DNA from: Oscillospiraceae bacterium
GTDB lineage: Bacteria; Bacillota_A; Clostridia; Oscillospirales; Oscillospiraceae
Direction: 5' to 3'
DNA: 14,352 nt
Assembly (NCBI GenBank): GCA_017398105.1
Contig: JAFQHF010000019.1
Coordinates: 1 to 14,352, forward strand
Positions 1 to 5,775 of the stretch are shown piece by piece. The notes below the pieces were generated by a model. That model saw nothing but the letters and a program-made list of their open reading frames with translations. It was not told the origin of the DNA and searched no databases. The position numbers were made by a program, and so were the translations under genes. Within the stretch, counting starts at the first letter, position 1; every line of letters begins with the position of its first letter.

Positions 1-37
1 GCCGTTAACATCGGTTCGAATCCGGTATGGGTCACCA
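1..37 (+). tRNA. 3' part of a tRNA, probably tRNA-Glu (5' end lies outside the window)
   Basis: A T arm is visible: stem ATCGG (10-14), loop TTCGAAT (15-21), stem CCGGT (22-26). It is followed by a seven-base acceptor strand ATGGGTC, discriminator A34 and an encoded CCA (35-37). The four-base variable loop TAAC, between the anticodon-stem remnant GCCGT and the T stem, is the pattern I know from bacterial tRNA-Glu. The acceptor strand alone would also fit a tRNA-Lys of Bacillota. The anticodon is not in the window, so the identity is an inference, but the tRNA call is firm. It lies about 90 bases upstream of the 5S rRNA and probably belongs to the same transcript. Confidence 0.8.
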
Positions 38-127
38 AAGAAAGTAAGCTGAACGAGCGGCTGATAACAGAAATCCGCGGAAGGACAGCTGAATATAGGA
101 AGGGTAAAAAGCTCTTCCACAAATGAG
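38..127 (+). other. tRNA-5S spacer of the presumed rRNA transcript
   Basis: This 90-bp spacer has no coding potential. It can form small helices (GGAAG at about 97-101 with CTTCC at about 114-118; GCGG with CCGC around 57-79), as expected for processing stems that separate the tRNA from pre-5S RNA. The assignment as a processing region is inferred from its position. Confidence 0.4.
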
Positions 128-240
128 TTCGTGTTGATTGTCATGAGGGTCCACCTGTTCCCATCCCGAACACAGAAGTTAAGCTCATGTGCGCCGACAA
201 TACTTGGCGGGTGACTGCCCGGGAAGATAGGTAACGCGAA
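128..240 (+). rRNA. rrf: 5S ribosomal RNA
   Basis: The conserved 5S core CCCATCCCGAACACAGAAGTT (about 160-180) is present, followed by AAGCTCATGTGCGCCGA and a helix IV/V region ending in GGGAAGATAGG. The ends pair as helix I: TTCGTGTT at 128-135 pairs with AACGCGAA at 233-240, with one G-U pair. This sets the mature ends to within a few bases and gives about 113 nt, normal for 5S. It is preceded by a tRNA rather than directly by 23S rRNA and is followed four bases later by a strong terminator. Nothing else of an rRNA operon is visible. Confidence 0.93.
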
Positions 241-244
241 CATA

Positions 245-274
245 AAGCCTCAACCGCAAGGTTGGGGCTTTTTT
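245..274 (+). terminator. Rho-independent terminator after 5S rRNA (copy 1)
   Basis: The stem AGCCTCAACC (246-255) pairs with GGTTGGGGCT (260-269), with one U-G pair, around a GCAA tetraloop and is followed by a run of six T. It is placed immediately after the 5S gene. Confidence 0.93.
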
Positions 275-312
275 CTGCCTGCAAGTGTCCACCGGACACT
301 TGCGGACGGCAG
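275..312 (+). repeat. 38-nt hairpin, array copy 1
   Basis: GCAAGTGTCC (281-290) and GGACACTTGC (294-303) form a perfect 10-bp stem with loop ACC. An outer stem pairs CTGCC (275-279) with GGCAG (308-312). It follows the U-run of terminator copy 1 directly. Its function is not evident; it is not followed by a T-run and so is not itself a terminator. Confidence 0.75.
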
Positions 313-353
313 AACAATACGTTGGCCTACCCGGAAAGCCAGGTAACGCGAAC
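311..353 (+). pseudogene. 5S rRNA 3'-end fragment, copy 2
   Basis: The segment aligns with the last third of the 5S gene: ACAATAC(G)TTGGC, then a gap of about six bases, CCCGG-AAG and AGGTAACGCGAAC, continuing into the same AAAGCC that opens the terminator. It has no 5' two thirds of a 5S, cannot form helix I and is not a functional rRNA. It looks like a fragment left from duplication of, or recombination between, rRNA operon ends. Confidence 0.6.
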
Positions 354-356
354 ACA

Positions 357-386
357 AAGCCTCAACCGCAAGGTTGGGGCTTTTTT
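357..386 (+). terminator. Rho-independent terminator (copy 2 in the array)
   Basis: The sequence is identical to copy 1: stem 358-367 with 372-381, GCAA loop and a T-run. It would back up termination of the rRNA transcript. Confidence 0.88.
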
Positions 387-424
387 CTGCCTGCAAGTGT
401 CCACCGGACACTTGCGGACGGCAG
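387..424 (+). repeat. 38-nt hairpin, array copy 2
   Basis: This is an exact second copy of the hairpin at 275-312, offset by 112 bp. The inner stem runs 393-402 with 406-415 and the outer CTGCC/GGCAG stem is preserved. Confidence 0.75.
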
Positions 425-464
425 AACAATACTTGGCCTACCCGGAAAGCCAGGTAACGCGAGC
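423..464 (+). pseudogene. 5S rRNA 3'-end fragment, copy 3
   Basis: The segment is the same as copy 2 (AACAATACTTGGC, CCCGGAAAG, AGGTAACGCGA) except for loss of one G and a change near the end (GAGCA instead of GAACA). It is followed by a terminator of different sequence. Confidence 0.6.
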
Positions 465-468
465 ATAA

Positions 469-496
469 GACCTCCTACGAAAGTAGGAGGTTTTTT
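469..496 (+). terminator. Rho-independent terminator (third in the array)
   Basis: The stem ACCTCCTAC pairs with GTAGGAGGT around a GAAA tetraloop and is followed by six T. The sequence differs from copies 1 and 2 but the geometry is the same. Confidence 0.9.
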
Positions 497-523
497 CTTG
501 CCTGTAAGTGATCATAAGGGGAT

Positions 524-628
524 GTAGGGCGGAGGCATGCCTCCGGCGGGCAGTATCGAAACCGGATAACCGTTGTTGGTTCAGCTCAGAAATCGTAACT
601 GCCCGGCGGGGACATGTCCCCGCCCTAC
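524..628. repeat. REPIN-like element A1 (two inverted GTAG-headed hairpins)
   Basis: The element is 105 bp, begins GTAGGGCGG and ends CCGCCCTAC. The left arm contains the palindrome CGGAGGCATGCCTCCG; the right arm contains the 20-bp palindrome with core GGACATGTCC. The arms are inverted with respect to each other. The interior (about 550-600) is not coding. The left arm has one base change just after the palindrome (GCGGGCA instead of CCGGGCA). It lies between the rRNA terminators and the promoter of the next gene. Confidence 0.8.
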
Positions 629-666
629 TTTATTGTGATGAGAGAGAACCCAAAACCGCTTTTCCC

Positions 667-695
667 TTGTCAAATTTCCGGATATACGCTATAAT
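667..695 (+). promoter_or_regulatory. Sigma-A promoter for the DUF6020-type gene
   Basis: TTGTCA (667-672), a 17-bp spacer and a perfect TATAAT (690-695). The leader to the start codon at 737 is about 35 bases and contains the ribosome binding site AGGAAGG (722-728). Confidence 0.85.
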
Positions 696-736
696 TAAGA
701 AAAATTCTTGCCATCAGAAGCAGGAAGGATGCTTTT

Positions 737-2473
737 ATGAAATTACTGCAAAACAAGGGAAAACTTTGGTCTAAAAATATAGTGCTGCTTCAGGCCTTTT
801 TTCTCTACTCCTGGCTGACGAATCTGCAGGGAACCGATTCCTATTACAGCTGCTATGCCCTGTGCGGTGTGCTGGGGGTATTGTGTCTGTATGACAATTA
901 CCGGGCCCGGCCTGCCTTTGGTCGGAGCAGTCTTGTGGGAATCAGTTTTGCTTCGGCGCTGTTCGGCCTTGCCACGGTACTGGCCAATTATTACCTCTTT
1001 AAGCCCATCACGGCCCTGATGTACCTGATGAATGCCTGTCTGACGCTGGCCGGCGGGTTCTTCGTATGCTTCAATGTGCTGTGCTGCGCCCTGCGGCGGC
1101 TGCCGCTGAAAATGGAGGAAGGGGAGCGCAGGCATCCGCTGCGGGTCTTCTGGTTCGTCTTTGGCAGTGTGGTGCTGGTGGATACGGTATTTCTGCTCTT
1201 TGCCATGTACCCCGGTGCCATGACTCAGGATTCCGTGACCACCGTTGCCCAGTGCGTCAAGGGGGTCTACAATAATATCATGCCCTTTTACCATACCATC
1301 ACCTTCAAGCTGTTCTACGAGATCGGCATGGCACTCTTCGGCAATGCAACGGATGCGGTGGCCCTGTTCCATTTTGCCCAGATTCTGTTCCTGGCTTTCT
1401 GCTTTGCCTATGCGGTGATGACCCTGTATCAGATCGGTGTGCCGAAGCTGGGACTGGGGATCGTGTATGGCATTTACGTGTTCAGCTTCTACAATATTAT
1501 TTATAGTGTAACCTTGTGGAAGGATATTCCCTTCAGCGCGGCGCTGCTTCTGCTGGTGACGGCGCTGTACCGGCTGATGAAGCAGGTAGGCAGACGGCAC
1601 TGGAATTATGCGGTGCTGATCATCGGTGCACTGGGCTTCTCCCTGTGGAGGACAAACGGCTGGTATGCCTTCCTGGCAGCCTTTGCGGTGATGTTCTTCC
1701 TGATGCGCAAAAAATACAAAACGCTGCTGATCATCATGCTTCTGGTTCTGATTCTCTGCTGGGTGCTGATCAATCCGGTGCTGGACGGGCTGGACGTGAG
1801 CCCCATGAACTTTGTGGAGGCCTTCGGCGTTCCCTTCCAGCAGTTTGCCCGGGTGATCTGGAACGACCGGCCCCTGACACCGGAGCAGACGGAGCTGCTG
1901 TCCATGGCGTTCATGCTGGACAGGGTGAAGGAGCTGTATACGCCCTATACCGTGGACCCCATCAAGTTTGAAACCTTCTATTACGGAAATGTGGATTACA
2001 TCACGGAGCATATGGAAGACTATATTAAGCTGTACATCGAACTGGGTCTGAAATATCCCGGCGATTATCTGGAAGCCTGGATCGAGGAGACCCGGGGCTA
2101 CTGGAACGGCGGCTATCTGCACTGGATCTATGCCACCGGGGCTGAGGTCGAAAAATACGGCATCGAAAACGGTGTGCGAAATCCTCTGATTTCCGCAGCT
2201 TTCCAGGCCTTCTTCCGCTATCAGGAAAAGCCTGGCATTCTGCAGCCCCTGCAGAGCATCGGTTTCCAGGTCTGGGTGGTGATCGGCTGCTTTGTGCTGA
2301 ACATTCTAAAAAAGCGGGAGGAATTCCTGCTGTCCATTCCGGTGCTTGTGCTGGTGGTAGGCCTGTGGCTGGGTACGCCGGTGTTCGCGGATTTCCGGTA
2401 TGCCTATCCTGTGTTTTTGTGCATGCCGGTGATTTTGATGACCACCTTGTATCATACGAAAACAGAAACGTAG
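737..2473 (+). CDS. DUF6020-type polytopic membrane protein, glycosyltransferase-like
   Basis: This 578-residue integral membrane protein has roughly a dozen hydrophobic segments spread over the chain and a soluble-looking stretch at about residues 375-480. Motifs I associate with the DUF6020 family (proteins resembling membrane glycosyltransferases of the GT39/PMT type) are YPG at 158-160 with QDS at 164-166, FYHT at 184-187, KDIPFSAALL at 262-271, RTNGWY at 305-310, GVPFQQFARV at 364-373 and FRYAYPVF near the C-terminus (553-560). The reaction is not known; transfer of a sugar from a lipid-linked donor is a family-based guess. The ATG at 737 has the ribosome binding site AGGAAGG eight bases upstream and a good promoter. 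The stop codon TAG (2471-2473) is formed by the GTAG end of repeat element A2, so the extreme C-terminus was set or trimmed by that insertion. It is monocistronic and convergent with the next gene. Confidence 0.8.
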   Translation: MKLLQNKGKLWSKNIVLLQAFFLYSWLTNLQGTDSYYSCYALCGVLGVLCLYDNYRARPAFGRSSLVGISFASALFGLATVLANYYLFKPITALMYLMNACLTLAGGFFVCFNVLCCALRRLPLKMEEGERRHPLRVFWFVFGSVVLVDTVFLLFAMYPGAMTQDSVTTVAQCVKGVYNNIMPFYHTITFKLFYEIGMALFGNATDAVALFHFAQILFLAFCFAYAVMTLYQIGVPKLGLGIVYGIYVFSFYNIIYSVTLWKDIPFSAALLLLVTALYRLMKQVGRRHWNYAVLIIGALGFSLWRTNGWYAFLAAFAVMFFLMRKKYKTLLIIMLLVLILCWVLINPVLDGLDVSPMNFVEAFGVPFQQFARVIWNDRPLTPEQTELLSMAFMLDRVKELYTPYTVDPIKFETFYYGNVDYITEHMEDYIKLYIELGLKYPGDYLEAWIEETRGYWNGGYLHWIYATGAEVEKYGIENGVRNPLISAAFQAFFRYQEKPGILQPLQSIGFQVWVVIGCFVLNILKKREEFLLSIPVLVLVVGLWLGTPVFADFRYAYPVFLCMPVILMTTLYHTKTET

Positions 2474-2572
2474 GGCGGGGTCATGACCCCGCCGGGCACT
2501 TACTGCAACTGAGCATTTTATATGGACGCTCAGATGTGGATACTGCCCGGCGGAGGCATGCCTCCGCCCTAC
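2470..2572. repeat. REPIN-like element A2
   Basis: The element is 103 bp and starts GTAGGGCGG and ends CCGCCCTAC. The left palindrome has core GGTCATGACC and the right palindrome has core AGGCATGCCT, each inside GGCGG...CCGCC. The interior also holds CTGAGC...GCTCAG, which would form a third, middle hairpin. It fills the whole gap between two convergent genes: its first bases supply the TAG stop of the upstream gene, and it ends seven bases before the stop codon of the downstream gene. It may serve as a bidirectional transcript end; neither gene has another visible terminator here. Confidence 0.82.
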
Positions 2573-2579
2573 AATTGTT

Positions 2580-3497
2580 TTATTCTGCGCGATTGTCTTC
2601 TGAGGCTGCCTTTTTGGCGGCCTTTTTCTTTTTGATCCGGCGCACGATCAGGAAGGTGACGGTGCCGATGGTGCCGAAGACCACCAGGTAGGGAGATGCG
2701 CTGATGAGCCATACGATCACGTCCACGGTGCCCTCGCCCAGGCCCTTCAGGCTGTCGGTGAAGCCCTTGGTGATCCGCTCCACAAAGGTGGGTTCTTCAA
2801 CGGGCGTGTACTCCTGAACCTCGTCGATGTACAGATAGATGGTGGCGTAGTCGATTTGGTTGTCGTAAAGGCGCAGCTGGGAGGCGTAGTTTTCCAGCTC
2901 GTAGCGCACATCCGTCAGCCGGGCTTCGATCTCCAGCAGATCCTCCATGGTTTCCGCCTTGGCCAGCAGCTCCAGCAGTCGGGCCTGCTCGGTTTCCAGA
3001 GCGGTGACCCGGCTGGAGGTGGAGACATATTTCAAGGTGATGTCCTCCCGGCGCAGATTCTGGGAAACCACATTGCCGATGCCGGATACCGCCTCTGTGA
3101 ACTTATCCACGTTTTCGTCGGGAATGCGGACGGTCAGGTTGGCGTTGCGGTACCGGCGGGAGGCGTAATTGCTGCCGTTGTGGACATTCTGATCCTCCAC
3201 ATAGCCGCCCAGGGTCTTGATATGCCGGTCAAGGGATTCCATCAGCACATCCAGGTCATCGGTCTCCACATTCATGTCGATGGTGATGATCCACTTGCGG
3301 CCTTCCGGCAGGGCAGTGGAGCCGCCCCTGGTGCCGCCTGCGCCCATGGCATAGGTGCCGTTGGAGGCCGTAGCCATGGCGGCGGGGGCCTCCATAGCCT
3401 CCTCCGGCATTGCTGCTTCGGATTTGGCGCTGCCGCCGCAGGCGGTCAAACCCAGCAGCAGGCAGAGGGTTAAAAGAATTGCGGTCAGTTTTTTCAT
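2580..3497 (-). CDS. DUF4349 domain lipoprotein
   Basis: The protein has 305 residues. It begins with a lipoprotein signal peptide with lipobox LTAC and the acylated Cys at 20, followed by a low-complexity Ala/Glu/Met/Gly linker (21-62). The DUF4349 region spans about 68-285: a beta-rich part with IITIDMNVETDD and GGYVEDQNV, then LTVRIPDENVDKF (121-133), a coiled-coil segment (about 163-212) and YATIYLYIDE (217-226). A transmembrane helix (258-286) and a Lys-rich cytoplasmic tail follow. The protein is thus anchored at both ends, by the lipid and by the C-terminal helix, with the domain outside the cell. The function of DUF4349 is unknown to me; a sensor or envelope role is possible. The ATG is preceded by GGAGG and a promoter. 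The gene is convergent with its neighbour and not part of the nucleoside cluster. Confidence 0.88.
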   Translation of the reverse strand: MKKLTAILLTLCLLLGLTACGGSAKSEAAMPEEAMEAPAAMATASNGTYAMGAGGTRGGSTALPEGRKWIITIDMNVETDDLDVLMESLDRHIKTLGGYVEDQNVHNGSNYASRRYRNANLTVRIPDENVDKFTEAVSGIGNVVSQNLRREDITLKYVSTSSRVTALETEQARLLELLAKAETMEDLLEIEARLTDVRYELENYASQLRLYDNQIDYATIYLYIDEVQEYTPVEEPTFVERITKGFTDSLKGLGEGTVDVIVWLISASPYLVVFGTIGTVTFLIVRRIKKKKAAKKAASEDNRAE

Positions 3498-3514
3498 TTT
3501 CGGTTCCTCCTTTT

Positions 3515-3543
3515 ATATTGTCTTCTGTTTCTATACTCGTCAA
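3515..3543 (-). promoter_or_regulatory. Promoter of the DUF4349 lipoprotein gene
   Basis: On the minus strand, TTGACG (3543-3538), a 17-bp spacer and CAATAT (3520-3515). The ribosome binding site GGAGG (3510-3506) lies eight bases before the ATG at 3497. The distance from the -10 box to the ATG is short, so the leader would be only about 10-12 bases and would begin close to the ribosome binding site. Confidence 0.6.
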
Positions 3544-3609
3544 ATTCTGGCAGTGGTTGCAGGGAAGGCGGGGAAATTATCGTTTATCCGATAATTAAAA
3601 GCATCTATT

Positions 3610-3714
3610 GTAGGGGCGGATTTTTAATCCGCCCTAACACCGCCGGCACATGCACAGTGAAATTCTCCACGCAATTGTCGGTATCCGGAGGGCGGATTGG
3701 AAATCCGCCCCTAC
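3610..3714. repeat. REPIN-like element B1
   Basis: The element is 105 bp. The left hairpin is GGGCGGATT-TTT-AATCCGCCC, headed by GTAGG. The right hairpin is GGGCGGATT-GGA-AATCCGCCC, ending CCTAC. The arms are inverted copies of each other. The interior contains CAATTGTCGG (about 3672-3681), shared with element B2. It sits between the divergent promoters of the DUF4349 gene and tdk. Confidence 0.85.
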
Positions 3715-3833
3715 GGTTGGTTGAGTCTCATGCCGACAAAGGATCCTTTACAGCCTGACTCTTGTTACAGTTACTATACCATTTCCAGCATCTTCCTGCA
3801 AGTGAACATTGTGTAAACCGCATAAAATAGGGG
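3715..3833. other. Rest of the divergent spacer between the DUF4349 gene and tdk
   Basis: This stretch has no coding potential. The only structure seen is a perfect 12-bp palindrome, AAAGGATCCTTT (3738-3749), which could be a protein binding site or chance. Together with 3498-3609 and element B1 it makes up the 395-bp divergent spacer. Confidence 0.4.
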
Positions 3834-3862
3834 TTGCGTTAGGCCCTGGTTTTCGGTATAAT
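3834..3862 (+). promoter_or_regulatory. Sigma-A promoter of tdk
   Basis: TTGCGT (3834-3839), a 17-bp spacer and a perfect TATAAT (3857-3862). The leader to the ATG at 3893 is about 25 bases with the ribosome binding site GGAGG at 3877-3881. Confidence 0.85.
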
Positions 3863-3892
3863 GAAGGGGTATGAACGGAGGTAGACAGAAAA

Positions 3893-4495
3893 ATGGCAAA
3901 GCTTTATTTCAAGTACGGCGCTATGGGCTCCAGCAAAACGGCTCAGGCGCTGATCACAAAATATAATTATGAAGAGAACGATCTGAACGTCTGGCTCATC
4001 AAGCCCAGCGCGGACACCCGGGACGGGGCGCAGATCCTGCGCAGCCGCATCGGCCTGGAAGCCCAGGTGGAGGTGATCCCTCCGGAGGTGGATATCTATG
4101 CCCGGTTCCTGGGAAGTCAGGCTCGGCGCAGCGATGTGATCATCGTGGACGAGTGCCAGTTCCTGACCAGCAAACAGATCGACCAGCTGCGCACCATCGT
4201 GGATGAGCATAATATTCCCGTTATGTGCTTCGGACTGCGCACGGACTTCCAGACCCGCCTGTTCCCCGGCAGCCTGCGGCTGATGGAAGTGGCCGATACC
4301 ATTCAGGAGATCAAGACCATCTGCGACTGCGGCGCGAAGGCCACCGTCAATGCCCGGATCAACGATGGTTATATCGTTACCGAAGGCGCCCAGGTGGTGC
4401 TGGGTGGCAACGACAGCTATATCGCCATGTGCCACAAGTGCTATATCCGCGGCATCCGGGAGCATAAGAAAATCAAACTGCACGGACAGAACTGA
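3893..4495 (+). CDS. tdk: Thymidine kinase (type II)
   Basis: A cytosolic enzyme that phosphorylates thymidine and deoxyuridine with ATP for salvage into dTTP. The 200-residue length is typical of type II (human TK1-like) kinases. Visible landmarks are the P-loop at 9-16 (GAMGSSKT), DTRDG at 41-45, the DECQF box at 86-90 with the catalytic base Glu87, GLRTDF at 114-119, the zinc ligands Cys144, Cys146, Cys180 and Cys183, and the lasso/thymidine-binding segment around 168-177. The P-loop has Ser14 where the classical Walker A has Gly before Lys; my impression is that this variant is shared by relatives in Clostridia, so I do not take it as inactivation. Ribosome binding site GGAGG is present. 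The gene has its own promoter and is separated from deoC by a repeat element, so it may or may not be co-transcribed with the downstream genes. Confidence 0.96.
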   Translation: MAKLYFKYGAMGSSKTAQALITKYNYEENDLNVWLIKPSADTRDGAQILRSRIGLEAQVEVIPPEVDIYARFLGSQARRSDVIIVDECQFLTSKQIDQLRTIVDEHNIPVMCFGLRTDFQTRLFPGSLRLMEVADTIQEIKTICDCGAKATVNARINDGYIVTEGAQVVLGGNDSYIAMCHKCYIRGIREHKKIKLHGQN

Positions 4496-4556
4496 AAAAT
4501 GCGCTTATCGGGTTAACTCAGCAAGCTGGAAAATGACAACGTAAAAAGACACCTCG

Positions 4557-4634
4557 GTAGGGCGGCTTGCCCTCAAGCCGCCGCAATTCGCACTATTTTC
4601 TGTTTTGCGGCGGGCTGAGGGCAGCCCGCCCTAC
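4557..4634. repeat. REPIN-like element C
   Basis: The element is 78 bp. The left arm is GTAG-GGCGGCTT-GCCCTC-AAGCCGCC-GCAA. Read on the other strand, the right arm is GTAG-GGCGGGCT-GCCCTC-AGCCCGCC-GCAA. The loops are identical in that orientation, while the stem differs by CTT/AAG versus GCT/AGC, a compensated change. The element shares the GTAG-GGCGG-N3 scaffold with family A. Together with the flanks it makes up the 209-bp tdk-deoC spacer. An AT-rich stretch, TTCAATTAGCAATTTTCAAT (4667-4686), lies between it and the deoC ribosome binding site. Confidence 0.8.
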
Positions 4635-4704
4635 TGCAGATTGATACTATACCGAAATTTTCCATGTTCAATTAGCAATTTTCAATTTAGAAGGAGAGCG
4701 AATT

Positions 4705-5373
4705 ATGGAACTGAAAGATATTCTCGCAAAGTGCGACCACACCCTGCTGGGTCAGACTGCCACCTGGGCAGAGATCAAAGCCATCTGTGACGATGGTATG
4801 AAGTACAAGACCGCATCCGTCTGCATTCCTGCCTCCTATGTAAAGCAGGCCAAGGAATACGTGGGCGAAAACTTGGCCATCTGCACCGTCATCGGTTTCC
4901 CCAACGGCTATGCCACCACCGCTGCCAAGTGCTTCATGGCATCTGATGCCGTGGACAACGGTGCGGACGAAGTGGATATGGTCATCAACATCGGCTGGGC
5001 CAAGGACGGCAAGTGGGAGGACATCACCTCTGAGATCGCCGCCATCAAGGCCGCCTGCAAGGGCCGTATTCTGAAGGTCATCATCGAGACCTGCCTGCTG
5101 ACGGATGAGGAGAAGATCGCCCTGTGCAAGTGCGTTTCCGACTCCGGTGCGGACTATATCAAGACTTCCACCGGTTTCTCCAAGGCCGGCGCAACCTTTG
5201 AAGATGTTGCGCTGTTTGCCAAACATGTTGCTCCCCATGTAAAGATCAAGGCTGCCGGCGGCATTTCCAGCATTGCCGACGCAGAGAAGTTCATCGCCCT
5301 GGGTGCAGACCGTCTGGGCACCTCCCGGATCGTAAAGATCGCCAAAGGCCTGGCCGACGACGGCACGTATTAA
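4705..5373 (+). CDS. deoC: Deoxyribose-phosphate aldolase
   Basis: This class I aldolase cleaves 2-deoxy-D-ribose-5-phosphate to glyceraldehyde-3-phosphate and acetaldehyde, the last step of deoxynucleoside catabolism, in the cytosol. The 222 residues match the short bacterial DeoC form with a TIM-barrel fold. Visible motifs are CDHTLL at 10-15, VIGFPNG at 62-68, EVDMVINIG at 89-97 (Asp91), the Schiff-base Lys153 in YIKTSTGF (151-158), and KIKAAGGIS at 180-188 with the second active-site Lys182. The ATG at 4705 has AAGGAG eight bases upstream. No clear promoter is seen in the spacer. Its TAA stop overlaps the left inverted repeat of the inserted four-helix-bundle cassette, which separates it from deoD. 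Confidence 0.96.
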   Translation: MELKDILAKCDHTLLGQTATWAEIKAICDDGMKYKTASVCIPASYVKQAKEYVGENLAICTVIGFPNGYATTAAKCFMASDAVDNGADEVDMVINIGWAKDGKWEDITSEIAAIKAACKGRILKVIIETCLLTDEEKIALCKCVSDSGADYIKTSTGFSKAGATFEDVALFAKHVAPHVKIKAAGGISSIADAEKFIALGADRLGTSRIVKIAKGLADDGTY

Positions 5374-5403
5374 TTCATAATTACAAAGGACAAATTACAA
5401 ATT
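5372..5403 (+). repeat. Left AT-rich inverted repeat of the four-helix-bundle cassette
   Basis: This 32-base AT-rich sequence matches the reverse complement of 5775-5806 at about 26 of 32 positions by hand alignment, including an uninterrupted inner run ACAAATTACAAATT. It overlaps the last two bases of the deoC stop codon. Confidence 0.75.
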
Positions 5404-5418
5404 GCGGGAGTGAATTCG

Positions 5419-5775
5419 GTGAGAGAAAATGTGATTATGAAAAAAAGTTTTGCATTTTCTGTTAGAATTGTGAACCTGCATAAGTATTTGTCACAGGAAA
5501 AGAAGGAATACGTTATTTCGAAACAGATATACAAAAGTGGAACCAGCATAGGTGCAAATGTTGCTGAGGCCCAACGGGCACAAAGCACAGCTGATTTTGT
5601 GGCAAAAATGAAAATTGCTTTGAAAGAGGCAAATGAAACCCAGTATTGGCTGCAGCTCCTGCGTGAAACAAAGTATATCACGGATAGAGAATTTACAAGT
5701 GTTCATGATGATTTGGTGGAAATTCTGAAAATTTTGACAGCTATTTGTAAGCATTATCCTCAGAGTAATCAATGA
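5419..5775 (+). CDS. Four-helix-bundle protein, S23 / 23S rRNA intervening-sequence (IVP) family
   Basis: This small basic protein (118 residues from the GTG at 5419) is predicted to be all-helical. Family hallmarks are ENVIMKKSFAFSVRIVNL (3-20), the central SGTSIGANVAEA (40-51) and KMKIALKEANETQYWLQLL (63-81). Homologues were first noted in intervening sequences of 23S rRNA genes and are related in fold to the Avd accessory proteins of diversity-generating retroelements. The biochemical role is unknown; nucleic-acid binding is plausible. The frame is also open from a GTG at 5410. I prefer 5419 because GGGAG (5406-5410) sits at the right distance and because relatives begin M-x-E-N-V/I; an ATG at 5437 would remove the conserved start. 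The gene is AT-rich and lies between inverted repeats, unlike its neighbours, which suggests transfer. Confidence 0.85.
   Translation: MRENVIMKKSFAFSVRIVNLHKYLSQEKKEYVISKQIYKSGTSIGANVAEAQRAQSTADFVAKMKIALKEANETQYWLQLLRETKYITDREFTSVHDDLVEILKILTAICKHYPQSNQ

Larger units (their letters stand above)
231..510 (+). repeat. Tandem array (period 111-112 bp) of 5S tail + terminator + hairpin
   Basis: The string GTAACGCGA occurs at 231, 343 and 454, giving periods of 112 and 111 bp (the second lacks one G). Unit 1 starts inside the real 5S gene. Unit 2 is nearly identical through the terminator (357-386) and the 38-nt hairpin (387-424). Unit 3 starts with the same 5S tail but carries a diverged terminator (469-496) and a decayed start of the next hairpin (CTTGCCTGTAAGTG, about 497-510). 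The array therefore duplicates the end of an rRNA operon and has partly decayed at its distal end. The open reading frames across it are low-complexity products of the repeat and are not genes. Confidence 0.85.

Noticed and set aside
231..510. CRISPR-like array
   Set aside because: There are only two to three units of 112 bp and the whole unit is repeated, with no unique spacers between short repeats.
262..774. Small + strand open frames across the 5S tandem array and element A1
   Set aside because: They consist of translated repeat units, terminators and REP hairpins and lack ribosome binding sites.
743..2122. 459-codon antisense frame opposite the DUF6020-type gene
   Set aside because: The product is His/Gln-rich without domain features, whereas the sense frame has membrane segments, a promoter and a ribosome binding site.
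3738..3749. Perfect palindrome AAAGGATCCTTT upstream of tdk as an operator
   Set aside because: It occurs once, lies nearly 90 bp upstream of the tdk -35 box and matches no regulator site I know. It is noted with the spacer but not claimed as a binding site.
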